A DNA stretch of 64,000 bases, from positions 102,364,501-102,428,500 of the forward strand of contig CM065814.1 in NCBI GenBank assembly GCA_033398695.1. The letters run 5' to 3'. This DNA is from Orobanche coerulescens. Lineage: Eukaryota > Streptophyta > Magnoliopsida > Lamiales > Orobanchaceae. Below, in pieces: positions 20,916-31,863 of this stretch (positions are counted from its first letter, which is position 1; each line of letters starts with the position of its first letter). The notes under the pieces are model-generated. The model did not search any database. It saw only the letters and a list, made by a program, of their open reading frames with translations, and was not told the origin of the DNA. Both the position numbers and the translations under genes were made by a program.

Positions 20916-22190
20916 ATGTTGAGGGGAGGACGTGGATGCGGACGCGGTCGTGGACGCAGACGTGGCAATGTTAGACGAGAAGATTCATCGTCTGTCCCGG
21001 ATTCGTTGTCTAATCAAGATGATTTCAGTTCTGGCGAACAACAGGAATCAGTTAATAATGACCGAGCACGAACTGTGGAGGCAGATGCAAATCCTAACAT
21101 GCCAGAAGTGCTCCAGCAAGTGGTTACTCAGATGACCCAATTTGTTCAGGTGGTTGACCGCATGCAAATGACGATGGTCCAATAGCGTGACGAAGTAAAT
21201 CGAGGGGACAAGTGGCTTTCAGAAGTGGTCAAATTACACCAACCAAAATTTGACGGTTCTTCAGAGATGCCTACAGGGGACTACTGGCTGAAAGAACTGG
21301 AGAAGGGTATTTGCGGGAATTAATTATCCTAATGACCGAAAAGTTCCAATCGCTCAGTATTTTCTGACTGGGGAAGCTTTCGACTGGTGGGAAGCCATTC
21401 GACCTGAGGATCATAATGCTGACTGGACAGAATTCAAATTAATGATGGAAGCGCAATATTGTCCTCGTCCAGTTAGAGAGGCTAGATTCCGAGAGTTTTT
21501 CTCACCACAAAATCTGGAGGCATCTGTGGCAGATATGATTAAGACTTTTAATCACCAGCTGACCTTTGTGCGACATCTGGTCAGAACTGAAGCAGAAAAG
21601 ATTTTTCACTTCGACATGAGAATAAAGCTGGAGATCCAATGATATATGCCGGGATTCGAATGTACTACTCTCCGACAGTATCAGGATAAAGCCCTGGCTT
21701 ATGAGATGAAAGAGACAAAAGTGGAGAAATTTGCGGAATTGAAGAAGCATAGAGTGTCTGGCAACTTTACTGAGAGCAAGAGTAGTGGGTCCCGCAAGGG
21801 CCAGTCCTCATTCCATTCATCCAAGAGGCCTCCGTATCCTTCTCGATACAGAAAGAAGTTCAGGACGGCATCGACGGTAACAGATGCAGCGAAGAAGTGT
21901 TATAACTGCGGACGACCAAGGCATGTTCGGCGTGAGTGCTCTGTTCCTTCTGTGACCTATTTTCAATGTGGGCAAGAAGGACATCGTGCGACATTTTGCA
22001 GGAACATGACTAGATTGTTTGGAGCTCGTACTTCAGTGCAAGTCCCGAAAGAGACGAATGTGAATCTGACACAGCAGAGTGGTCTACAACATCAGAATCT
22101 TGGAAAAAGGGAAGTATCCAGTGTTGGGTCCGTTCCTCCGCACCTTTATGAGATGAGGAGGTCAGATGATCAGAACACTTCTGTTGCATG
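20916..22190 (+). pseudogene. Gypsy-B gag, broken
   Basis: Starts with MLRGGRGCGRGRGRRRG, the Arg/Gly-rich head shared with Gypsy-A and Gypsy-C. Stops or shifts occur at 21183 (CAG to TAG), near 21300 and at about 21640. The capsid region is visible (PKFDGSSEMP, MMEAQYCPRPVREARF, FVRHLVRTEAEKI). Two zinc knuckles follow, CYNCGRPRHVRRECS and a second one with FQCGQEGHRATFC in which the first Cys is Phe. The frame ends at a TGA at about 22190, just before the protease. Confidence 0.9.
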
Positions 22191-22374
22191 AGGTACGATT
22201 CAGATTATTTTGCAACCAATTAGTGTCTTATTCGATTCAGGAGCTACACATCATTTCATATCACTGAACTGTGTTAATCGTTTGAAAATATCATGTTTGC
22301 ATGATTGTGAACCTTATGTTGTATGCCTAGTGGAGAGAGAATTATGGAAAATCTAGAAGACTAGAAATTTTCCT
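22191..22374 (+). pseudogene. Gypsy-B protease, broken
   Basis: Short segment with the catalytic motif LFDSGATHHFIS and NCVNRL, typical of chromovirus aspartic protease. A small deletion and a stop in the flap region (near 22325-22360) break the frame before the linker resumes at 22375. Confidence 0.8.
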
Positions 22375-24010
22375 GTGTCGATAGGAGGGAGGAATTGGCC
22401 ATCAAATCTTATTGTGGTTGATAACCATGGTGACGATTTAATTCTTTTAGAGGATTGGCTCAATCGCTATGGGGATATTTTGAATTATCGGAATAGATTT
22501 ATATCGATTATTGCTGATGACGGATCTAAACATTTATTCAAAAGATGGAGACCAGGAAGCTCACGGAAAGTTATCAAGGCCATGAAAGTAATTAAACTGC
22601 TGAAACAGGATTGTGCCGGGTTCTGGTGTTATGCCATGAAGAAGGAAGAAGGAGTAGAGCTATCATCTATTCCAGTTGTGAACGAATTCTCAGATGTATT
22701 CCCTGACGAACTACCTGGATTACCTCCGCATAGAGCTGTAGAGTTTAACATTGAATTGGAACCAGAAGCCGCACCTATTTCTAGAGCACCATACCGTATG
22801 GCGCCAACAGAGATGTATGAGTTAAATAAACAGCTTGAATAATTGTTGCATAAGGGTTACATTCAACCTAATGTTTCTCCTTGGGGTGCGCCCGTTCTTT
22901 TTATTCGAAAGAAAGACATATCAATCCGACTGTGTATAGATTACAGGGAGCTGAGCAAGGTGATGATCAAGAATAAATATACATTGCCTCGGATTGATGA
23001 TTTGTTTGATCAATTGAAGGGAGCAACGGTATTCTCTAAGATCGATTTGAGATCAGGATACCATCAGTTGAGGATTAAGGGATCTGATATGCCGAAGTCC
23101 GCATTCAGATCTCGGTATGGGCACTATGAGTTTATAATAATGTCATTTGGTCTTACTAATGCTCCTGCTGTGTTTATGCAATTGATGAGTCGAGTATTCT
23201 TATAATACTTGGATACATTTGTTGTCGTTTTTATTGACGACATCTTGATTTATATAAAGAATCCAGAAGAGCATGCAGAACATTTGCATATTGTTTTGAA
23301 TATTTTGAGAAATGAACAGCTTTATGCAAAACTTTCCAAATGTGAGTTCTGGCTTAAGGAAGTAACGTTCCTTTGGGCACGTGATATCAGCCGACGGAGT
23401 CCAAGTAGACCTGGAGAAAGTTGAGGCAATCTTGGAGTGGGAATCTCCTAAGAAGGTGAAGGAAGTCCGAAGTTTCTTAGGACTTGCTAGGTATTATCGT
23501 CATTTTGTGGAAGGATTTTCCAAAATCGCTCGTCCGCTTACTCAGTTGCTATAGAAGACTCAGAAATTCATGTGGAACGAGAAATGCCAGATTAGTTTTG
23601 ATGAACTCAAGAGGAGACTGACAACGGCGCCAATATTAGCACTACGACACGGAATTGAAGGGTTCGTAGTTTACAGCGATGCTTCAAATCAGGGTCTGGG
23701 TTGCGTGTTGATGTAAAAGGATCGACAATTGAAACCGTATGAGGTTAACTACCCGACACATGATTTAGAGTTATCATCCATTGTCTTTGCTCTGAAAATC
23801 TAGCGAGATTATTTGTACGGGACTCACTGTCATATCTTCACAGATCATAAGAGTCTCAAATATATTTTCAGTCATAAGGAATTAAACATGAGACAAAGGA
23901 GATGGTTGGAATTGATTAAAGATTATGACTTGAAAATTCTTTATCATCCAGGAAAAGCTAACGTGGTAGCTGATGCACTAAGCTGCAAACCTGTTTCTAT
24001 TCGAATGTTG
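22375..24010 (+). pseudogene. Gypsy-B reverse transcriptase and RNase H, broken
   Basis: Linker and [54 protein letters not shown], and the intact catalytic FIDDILIY near 23230. Stops at about 22840 and 23205, a frameshift near 23370, and further stops near 23551, 23715 and 23802 disrupt it. The RNase H part reads [18 protein letters not shown] and NVVADALS. The frame is cut at 24010, where a Cassandra element entered, and the matching downstream sequence resumes at 33446. Confidence 0.9.
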
Positions 24011-24015
24011 GAAAC

Positions 24016-24332
24016 TATTGGGATTCGGTCCAGCATCCTGCCTGCATGGGCTTAAAAATGCACGAGGCGCAGCGTGCGATTCGCCCTGTGAGATCTGCAC
24101 TAGAAAGTGGTTAAATGAATTGATTTGGACTACTCATACCAACAAAATGCATCTTCTTTTCTGGTATCCATCTGATAGAAACTCCAAAGTTAAGCGTGCT
24201 TGGCCTGGAGTAGTTATGGGATGGGTAACCCGCTGGAAAGTTTCCCAGGTGCGCGTGAGTGAGGACAAAGCGCGCTAGAAAAAACTCGTGTTGGTACAGT
24301 GAGGATAGTCTTCATCATTCTTGGGACCAACA
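24016..24332 (+). repeat. Cassandra LTR1
   Basis: 317 bp ending GGGACCAACA and matching 24687-24900 plus 33351-33440 apart from point changes. It carries about 13 bp near 24310-24322 that are missing from LTR2. Confidence 0.92.
24127..24250 (+). ncRNA. 5S rRNA-like region in Cassandra LTR1
   Basis: The order ACTCATACCAAC, GGTATCCATCTGATAGAAACTCC, AAGTTAAGCGTGCTTGG, GAGTAGTTATGGGATGGG follows plant 5S rRNA closely. The internal promoter parts are visible: box A-like AGTTAAGCGTGCTTGG (24188-24203) and box C-like GGGATGGGTAACCCGCTGG (24218-24236). Here GTGACC of 5S is GTAACC. It is not a true 5S gene: the 5' GGATGCGATC and 3' GCATCC ends are lost and it lies within an LTR. Whether it is transcribed by polymerase III cannot be seen from sequence. 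Confidence 0.88.
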
Positions 24333-24686
24333 ATTGGTATCGGAGCAGGTCACGTGTACGGATTCCCTTAGAGTATCCTACAGTGGAGGCCTCTAGAGTG
24401 TTGGAACTGAAGGGCGGACATGCAGCAGATGTTGCCAGTTGGCCGGAACTTAGATGCTGGCGAAGTGGAGGTTTTCAGGTGCTGGAGGGTTATATGATCA
24501 AATCTAGTATGCGGGAAGTGAGATACTGGCGCAGCAGAAGTAAACGGAGCTGGAGCAGGTGCTGATGTCAAGTGTTGGAGGAGTGTGTGAATGAATCCAG
24601 CAGCTAGAGGGCTGTGTGATCAAATCAGGTTCACGGAGGTTTCCAGACTCTGGGGCTGAGATGCTGGCAGGTACTGAGAGGGGGAT
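24333..24686 (+). other. Cassandra interior with PBS and PPT
   Basis: PBS TGGTATCGGAGC at 24335-24346, then 330 bp rich in GCTGG and GGAGG words with no convincing ORF, then the polypurine tract GAGAGGGGGA at 24676-24685 before LTR2. Confidence 0.85.
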
Positions 24687-24900
24687 TGTTGGGATTCGGT
24701 CCAGCATCCTGCCTGCATGGGCTTAAAAATGCGCGAGGCGCGGCTTGCGATTCGACCTGTGAGATATGCACTAGAAATTGGTTAAATGAATTGATTTGGA
24801 CTACTCATACCAACAATATGCATCTTCTTTTCTGGTATTCATCTCATAGAAACTCCAAAGTTAAGCGTGCTTGGCCTAGAGTAGTTATGGGATGGGTGAA
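24687..24900 (+). repeat. Cassandra LTR2, left part (continues 33351-33440)
   Basis: Begins TGTTGGGATTCGG and runs into the 5S-like region up to GGGATGGGTGA. Copia-E then splits it inside the box C-like element. The sequence resumes after the target duplication with CCCCTGGGAAG and ends at GGACCAACA (33440). Rejoined mentally it keeps the canonical 5S GGGTGACC word better than LTR1. Confidence 0.9.
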
Positions 24901-26372
24901 TGTTGGGTTTTTTTATGCATCGAATACAAAATAATCGGAGTAAAAACGCAGCAGAAATAAATATGAAAACCCAATTTAGGATCTCATGTAGTAATTTAAT
25001 TGTTTGATTAAAGGGTTAATCGAATTACCTTAATCCGATTGAACAATTCTAGATCAGGACTCGAAGCAGATGAATATCTCCTTCCTCTTTTGGTGATCCA
25101 CACACGAACAATTCCATAAGCCGGATTGCTAGATCCTTACGAATAATATTGATAAATAGTACAACACAAATTCCTTACTAGAAGGATTGTACTATTGATC
25201 AAGATCAACTAAGGGAAGAGGATTAGACGACCGACTTCGTTCTCCTACAGTAGGAAGTAGAGGTCCGATTTTTCTTGTTCTTGAAGGGGCAATTTTTAGG
25301 TCTTGTTTTCTTATTACAACTCCTTGTCCAAGACCTTATATTTATACTAAGTAAACCCTAGACTCAAACTCTAGTATTTGCTTAGTTGGCCCTCAACTTA
25401 TTAAATAATACAATATATATAATATCTAATATTATACATATATTACTTATTATTTAATCTCCTTATAAATATAATATCCAACATTTATTCCTACTTGTCT
25501 ATAATTGTCGTACGTGTGACCCAAAAGACTTATATTATGTTGGCGATTATTTAATACCTTATTAAATAATAAATCATAAGCGGTCTCTACCAATACATTA
25601 TGATTACCCAAATAATATAAGTTAATAGTCCATTAAACCTTTTAACGTGTCAAATCCCTTTGTCACGCGATATCATATTTGAACTAAGTCATGGAGTCTG
25701 TCATACTTATTTATGTTCAAATGCTTTCTCGATCTTAAGTAGACTGATTGAATCAAATGACTCTTCATTTGAGCATGACCATGCATTTCCTTCAGTCCTA
25801 CTTATCGAGGGGCCCAGCAGATATCTCTCTCACTTAAGAGAGGGACAAATCCCCATCTTGATTATTCATTGCCCTCTACATGACTCCCACTAATCCCGAT
25901 CGCTAACCTTTATGATCACCATGTTTTAGATGACGTTGGATTACGTCAAGGCATAGCAGTTAGCATGTTGGACTCTATGATAATCTCAGGTTTCAAGGAT
26001 TTATTGACATACTGTTATATTGAGATTCACTTATGACATTTCCATGCAGTGATCTCAATGCGGGTCTGTCTAGTATTGGTTCTCCAACCAATACCCATAA
26101 GATTGATCCGTACCATACGCATAATCATCCGATGATTATCAATCAAACTTATACTAGTATATTAATCACTTGAGTCTCTACTCAACGCAATTGTACCAGG
26201 GACATTTGAATAATCTTATTATTCGTGAATAACTATTATTCGATTATTATAATATTAAAATATGCACACATTATAATAATCAATGAGAAATAAATGATAT
26301 CAAATAACTTTATTTATATGTGACAATTACAAATCTAGGCACATCGAATGTCCTAGGGCACTTATCCTAACA
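24901..26372 (-). repeat. Copia-E 3' LTR (1472 bp)
   Basis: Left-hand LTR of the minus-strand element, closely matching 31864-33345. It has a short extra stretch near 24918 and lacks a stretch near 25485 and 25540 that the other copy has. The ORF at 25660-25893 is a shared LTR sequence without a known domain. Confidence 0.92.
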
Positions 26373-26384
26373 ATCTCCCACTTG
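26373..26384 (-). other. Polypurine tract of Copia-E
   Basis: AAGTGGGAGATT on the minus strand directly before the 3' LTR, the same tract as in Copia-J. Confidence 0.8.
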
Positions 26385-26396
26385 CACTAGGACCAT

Positions 26397-27186
26397 TCAT
26401 TCATGAATTGCTCTAGCATGCACAACATGCTTTCCTTGTGAGAGAGGCTTTATAAGTGGATCTACAACATTATCTTCCATTGCTACTTTGCATATTGAAA
26501 TATTTCCTCGTCTGACGATCTCTCTGACTAGGTGATATTTTCTGAGTATATGTTTGGAATTATGATCGGTCCATGACTCTTTAGCTCGCACAATAGCACC
26601 ATTGTTGTCGCAGTAAAGACTTATAGGGCCTAAAAGGTTCCACATATTATCCTTGGCTGCATCAGATGTTGCCAGGTACTCAAGTCTTAAGTTATAGAAT
26701 CTATGAGCGTGTTTACTTTGAACATTTCCAACTCACAGCATCTTCATTTTAAACAAAACACAAAACCATCTGCAATCTTAAATCGTCTCCATCGGTTCTA
26801 AAACTTGCATCGGCGTAACTATTTATAGCCAGCTCGTTTCCCACCCCTCTATAAACGAGGAAATCATCCTTAGTTCTTCTCAAGTACTTTAGGATGGTTT
26901 TCACTGATGTCTAGTGACTTTCACCTGGATTCGATTGGTATAGACTTGTCATGCTAAGGGCAAACAATACATCTGGTCGAGTACAAATCATGTCATACAT
27001 GATCGATCCAATGGCCGAAGCGTATGGTATCTTGCTCATGCGGGCTCGCTCATCAGGAGTCGAAGGACTCTGAGTCTCACTCAGATGAATGCCATGTGAC
27101 ATTGGCAAGAGTCCTCTCTTGGAGTCTTGCATATTGAACCTCTTTAATATTTTATTAATGTAGGTACATTGACTCACACCAATCAA
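26397..27186 (-). pseudogene. Copia-E RT end and RNase H, broken
   Basis: RT connection (SQCTYINKILKRFNM, IPYASAIGSIMYDMI) at 26911-27186, then RNase H, whose central part near 26650-26910 is scrambled by stops, and whose last part reads LYCDNNGAIVRAKE and KHILRKYHLVREIV at 26397-26645. The order and length match the right copy of Copia-J. Confidence 0.88.
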
Positions 27187-27234
27187 TCTCTTTGATCTAT
27201 CTCTATAGATCTTTATCCCAATAATGTAAGCAGC

Positions 27235-27993
27235 TTATCCTAAGTCTTTCATTGAGAAACAACTTCCCAACCAAGTCTTGACTGTCTGCAAGGTGGGAAT
27301 GTCATTTCCAATGAGTAATATGTCATCTACATATAAGACTAAGAAAACAACTATTCTTCCACTAACCTTCTTGTACACACATGGTTCATCTTCATTTTGA
27401 ATGAACCCAAACTCTTTGACAGTTTCATCAAAACGAAGATTCCAGCTCTGAGAAGCCTGCTTCAACCCATAAATGGATCTTTGAAGCTTGCAAACCTTTT
27501 TATAATTTTCTGGATGAACAAAACCTTCAGGTTGTGTCATGTACACATCCTCGAGTAAGTTTCCATTAAGGAATGCTGTTTTGACATCCATTTGTCATAT
27601 TTCATAATCATAGTATGCGGCAATGGCAAATAAAATTCTAATTGATTCAAGCATGACTACTGGCGAAAAGGTCTCATCATAGTCAACACTATGAATCTGT
27701 CTATAACCTTTTGCCACTAGTCTAGCTTTATAGGCTTGCAGATTATCATCCATGTCTTTCTTCTTTTTATAGACCCATTTGCACCCAATGGTTTTAACAC
27801 CGTCAGGTGGATCTATCAAGTTCCAAACTTGATTGTCATACATGGACTGCATCTCTGACTTCATGGCTTCTAGCCATTCCTCGGATTCTGGTCCTGAAAC
27901 AGCTTCTATATAGCTACTAGGTTCATCATCTATGAGCAATGCGTGATCATCCTCTATTACGAGATAACCATATCTCTCAGGTTCATGTCGCAT
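27235..27993 (-). pseudogene. Copia-E reverse transcriptase, broken
   Basis: Two frames separated by one stop: EWLEAMKSEMQSMYDNQVW, GCKWVYKKKK, KARLVAKGYRQ (27595-27993), then [25 protein letters not shown] and the catalytic LYVDDILLIGN (27235-27591). The stop between them is a TGA where Trp is expected; a second stop follows MKDLG. The catalytic Asp residues are intact. Confidence 0.9.
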
Positions 27994-28041
27994 CCTATCA
28001 GATCTGGGAGGGACTTGTGTGCTTTCGGGTTCTTCAACTGA

Positions 28042-29207
28042 TTATTGAGCCTGTTCGATTTCCATCGATGAAGAAATGTCTTCTTGTGGTTCTCGAGTTT
28101 CCTCGAGAATTACACTTCTCCCACTGTATCTTTTGGAAATAAATTCCCTTTCTAAGAATACAGCATTTCGAGCAACAAACACTTTGTTCTCAGCGGGCTT
28201 ATAAAAGTAATATCCTTCAGTTTCCTTAGGATATCCCACAAATAAACATCATTCAGATCTGGCTGCCAGTTTGTCAAACACTTGGCATCTTACGAATGCT
28301 TCGCAATCCAAGATCTTTAGAAAAGACGAGTTTGGTCTCTTACCAGCCCATTTCTCAAATGGTATCTTTTCAACTGCTTTAGATGGAACACGGTTAAGGG
28401 TGAATGCTGCTGTTTCTAAGGTGTGGCCCCAAAATGATAATGGAAGCTCTGTTCGACTCATCATTGATCGAACCATATCTAATAAAGTTCGATTCCTCCT
28501 CCCGGACACTCCGTTATGCTGAGGTGTTCCAGGAGGAGTAATTTGCGAAACAATTCCACAACTCCTAAGATGATCATCGAATTCTTGGCTCAAATATTCG
28601 CCACCTCGATCCGATCGAAGGGCTTTAATTGTCTTGCCAAGTTGATTCTGTACTTCATTCTGGAATATTTGAACATTTCAAAAGATTCATGTTTATACTT
28701 CATAAGATAAACATGTCCATATCGGCTAAAATCATCGGTAAATGTAATGAAGTATTGGTATCCGCCTCTGGCATGAGTGGTAAGAGGTCCGTATACATCA
28801 GTATGTATTAGGCCTAATAGATCACTAGCCCTTTCTCTATGACCGGTGAAAGGATTCTTCATCATCTTGCCTAATAAACAAGATTCGCAATCCCCATATG
28901 ATTCATAGTCAAAAGAGTCTAAAAGTCCATCATTATGGAGTTTAGAAATGCGTTTCTCGTTTATGTGACCAAGTCGACAATGCCATAAGTAAGTCGGATT
29001 AAAATCATTGAGCTTAGATTTCTTGGATGCAATGTTATAGACTTCCAAAGTGTCGGACTCGTCTAGATGAATATTGTAAAGGCCAGTATATAACTTTGCA
29101 GTACCATAAAGCAAGTCATCAAAGAAAATACGAATAATCTTATTCTCAATAAGAAAACTGTAACCTTCACAATCTAATGTAGAAACTGAAATAATATTCC
29201 TATTCAT
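28042..29207 (-). pseudogene. Copia-E integrase, broken, catalytic Glu lost
   Basis: Integrase and flanking linker: MNRNIISVSTLD, YLWHCRLGHINEKRI, core HTDVYGPL and FTDDFSRYGHVYL (28590-29207), a frameshift near 28640, then 28249-28593 with SQITPPGTPQHNGVSGRRN and SFWGHTLETAAFTLN. The catalytic Glu of the NGVSERRN-type motif is Gly (GGG for GAG) at about 28503. A stop near 28248 and the linker MGYPKETEGYYFY follow. Confidence 0.9.
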
Positions 29208-29299
29208 AGTAGGAATATAATAGCAATGTTTTCAAAACTAACAAAAGCCCACTGGGTAAAACTAGATCATAAGTTCCTACGGCTAGTGCAGCAACTCTT

Positions 29300-30297
29300 G
29301 CTCCATTGCCGACTCTTAGATCCACTTCCCCTTTCTTCAGCTCTCAACTGATTCTGAACCCCTGCACATTTGTACAAATGTGAGATCCACATCCAGTATC
29401 CAATACCCAGGAGTTAGAAGTACATAAGTTAACTTCTATAACAAATATACCTGTGGTAGTCCCACTACCCTTGGTACGCTTTAGCTCTTCCAAGTAAACC
29501 TTGCAATTCCTTTTCTAGTGTCCTCGTTTATTGCAATGATGGCAATTTCCATCTTTGGGAGATTTAGCCTTGAAAGATGGCTTAGCAGAGTCTTTAGATT
29601 TGGCAACTTTTGCCTTACCCTTGTCCTTGCCTTTGTTCTTAAAGGAGTTCCCTTTGCTGACCATTAGCACATGGCTTGTTTTCTTCTTAATATTCTGCTC
29701 AGCCGTTTTAAGCATCCCATGCAGCTCAGCAATGGACTTCTCCATCTCATTCATATTATAGTTCATAATGAACTGACCGAAACTTTCGGGCAATGAGTTT
29801 AGGATCACATCCGTGGAGTGCTCCTCATAAAGTGGAAAACCAAGCCTTTCAAGATGATCAATATATCCTTTCATCTTGAGCACATGAGCGCTGACAGATG
29901 TCCCCTCAACCATCTAGCAAGCATACAAGGCTTAAAAGGTCTCATACCTCTCTTGCCTAGCATGCTTCGAGAAAGTTTCCTTGAGGTGAGCATTTAGCTC
30001 ATAAGCTTCCATTTCCTCCAGATTCTTCTGAAGTTCTGGACAAATGGTGGCCAACATAAGACAACCGACATCAATGGAATCATCACAATGTTTCTTCCAT
30101 TTGTCTTTTGTTGCTTAGTTTGCATTGTCAGCTGGCTCATCGGGAATTTCTTCCTCAAGAACATACAACTTTCTTTCTTGCTTGAGAACTATTCTCAAGC
30201 TCCGGATCCAATCTAGATAGTTGCTGCCATTTTGTTTGAGCTTGTCCTTCTCAAGGACGGATCACAGTGAAATGGTGGATGTGTTGTTTGATGCCAT
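29300..30297 (-). pseudogene. Copia-E gag and protease, broken
   Basis: Gag begins at 30297 with MASNNTSTISL and meets a TGA after 11 codons where Arg is usual. Further stops lie near 30120 and 29930. The segment 29515-29913 is open (MVEGTSVSAHVLKMKGYIDHL) and rich in Lys near its end. The zinc knuckle reads CHHCNKRGH, then a stop, then KRNC (about 29505-29545). The protease motif VLDTGCGSHIC is near 29380-29412. Confidence 0.88.
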
Positions 30298-31849
30298 TCT
30301 ACAAAATTCAATATGCAACATATTTAGTCACATTATTTTATTTCTCGAAAAATACTCCTACTAAAACAAAGTACCCTCAATTTACAACATTTGTAATTTT
30401 AGTGGGCTAAGATCCCATTTCGCACAATCCAAAACTCAGCTTTGGCATGACGCCTAGAATTGAGCTACTTTAGGTGGATAACTCTTTATCGATTACATCA
30501 TATGTAACTCTTAGATTATATCATGGGATTTGGCATCGTATGCCCAAGCATGTTATAATCCCATCTAATGCCTTAAGGTTCAAAAATATTTTGATTTCCA
30601 AATTCATTAAACGTATAGGTATCACCATTACCTATCCTACCTTACTAAGATAATCCGAGCGCCCAGCTTTGGCATGACCCACTCATGATGATCGAAGTCT
30701 TGATAGGTGTTTTCCAAATGAACGGCATTTTAAAATTTTAACGAGGGATTTTTATCCTATGTTAATGTTATGTTTTCTAACATACATCTAAACATACATA
30801 GCATCACATACATGCATAAATTTAAACATACATCGCATCACATGACAATAAAATCATAGGATCGTGTGTAGCATGATCATAATCCTAACGTGATTTTCAT
30901 GAGCCAACATGAAAATCACAAAGGTCAATCTAAAGGGTTAAATATGGTCTTCATTGATCTTACCAACTCCTTGGAACGTCATACGCGATCAATTGCTCCT
31001 CGAGTCCGTCCTTCTCGTCCTTTTTGTCTTCATTACATTGAAATTTAATACTACACTAGTAAATTAAATTACAAGAAGTACAAATGACACGTAGGCCGTA
31101 AAATAATAAAATATTTAAATAGACGACTCGCAAGCCGTAAAACCAATTATAATTAAACGACACGTAGGCCGTAAAACCAACCCATAAGGAAATAAATTAT
31201 CCAATCACATTGGTCAATTTATGGTCATGCTATACACCATATACATACCATAAATAATTATCAAATAATTAATAAAGCATGTAATATACTAAATAATCAA
31301 TCTGTCTGACAATCGGACAATAAATTAAAACTGTGTCAAAAAAAAAATTTAAATCCCTAGCACATATGGCCGAGCGCGCATTTCCCCTCACGGCCGCGCG
31401 GGTTCAAATCCCGCCGGCCGTAAAAATGAATTTTCAAACATTTATTTTGATTTTATAAACAGGTAGTTAATAGAGTAGCAGTGAACATGATTCACAAATA
31501 TGTGCTCCAGCCGAGATGGTCCGGGCACTGTCTTGGGGCTGAACCAGCGCGGGATCGAATCCCTTCAGGCGAAATATATATTTTGCAATTTTAACGCACC
31601 ATGGTCCTGTCCGGTCGACCGACCCGACCAATCTGCCCGACTGGCCGAACTGCCCAATCGTTGTACTATTCCGATTACTGGGCCGGTAGTCTATGCGAAA
31701 ACAGTCCAGAAAATTAATTTTTGACGATCCGACTTAATCACATTAAACCAGAAAAAATATTTTATAAAATCTATATTTTATAAACATAATCAAGAACATA
31801 ATTTACACATAAACATATTTTACATAAACAATTAAATTACTTGCAAGTT
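30298..31849 (-). other. Copia-E leader with tRNA-like elements
   Basis: About 1.55 kb between PBS and gag, AT-rich, with no convincing long ORF. Two GC-rich spots resemble polymerase III B boxes: GGTTCAAATCC at 31401-31411 inside a perfect minihelix, and GGGATCGAATCCC near 31551. A repeated word ACACGTAGGCCGTAAAA occurs near 31088 and 31162. Confidence 0.6.
31390..31421 (+). other. tRNA acceptor/T-arm-like minihelix
   Basis: ACGGCCG (31390-31396) pairs perfectly with CGGCCGT (31415-31421). Inside it, GCGGG (31398-31402) pairs with CCCGC (31410-31414) around the 7-base loop TTCAAAT, which matches a tRNA T-loop. An A box-like TGGCCGAGCGC lies just upstream at 31367-31377. D and anticodon arms are missing, so it is not a tRNA gene. 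Confidence 0.6.
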
Positions 31850-31862
31850 GCCTCCGATACCA
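31850..31862 (-). other. Primer binding site of Copia-E
   Basis: TGGTATCGGAGGC on the minus strand, one base from the 5' LTR end, a methionine-tRNA-type PBS. Confidence 0.85.
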
Positions 31863-31863
31863 C

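Noticed and set aside
24127..24250. Genuine 5S rRNA gene
   Set aside because: The ends of 5S are lost, several internal positions differ, and it lies symmetrically in both LTRs of a mini-retrotransposon.
25660..25893. ORF conserved in both Copia-E LTRs (also 32635-32868)
   Set aside because: Conservation is explained by LTR identity; no domain and no start context, and it is antisense to the element.
31367..31421. tRNA gene
   Set aside because: A box to B box distance is far too short and D and anticodon arms are missing.
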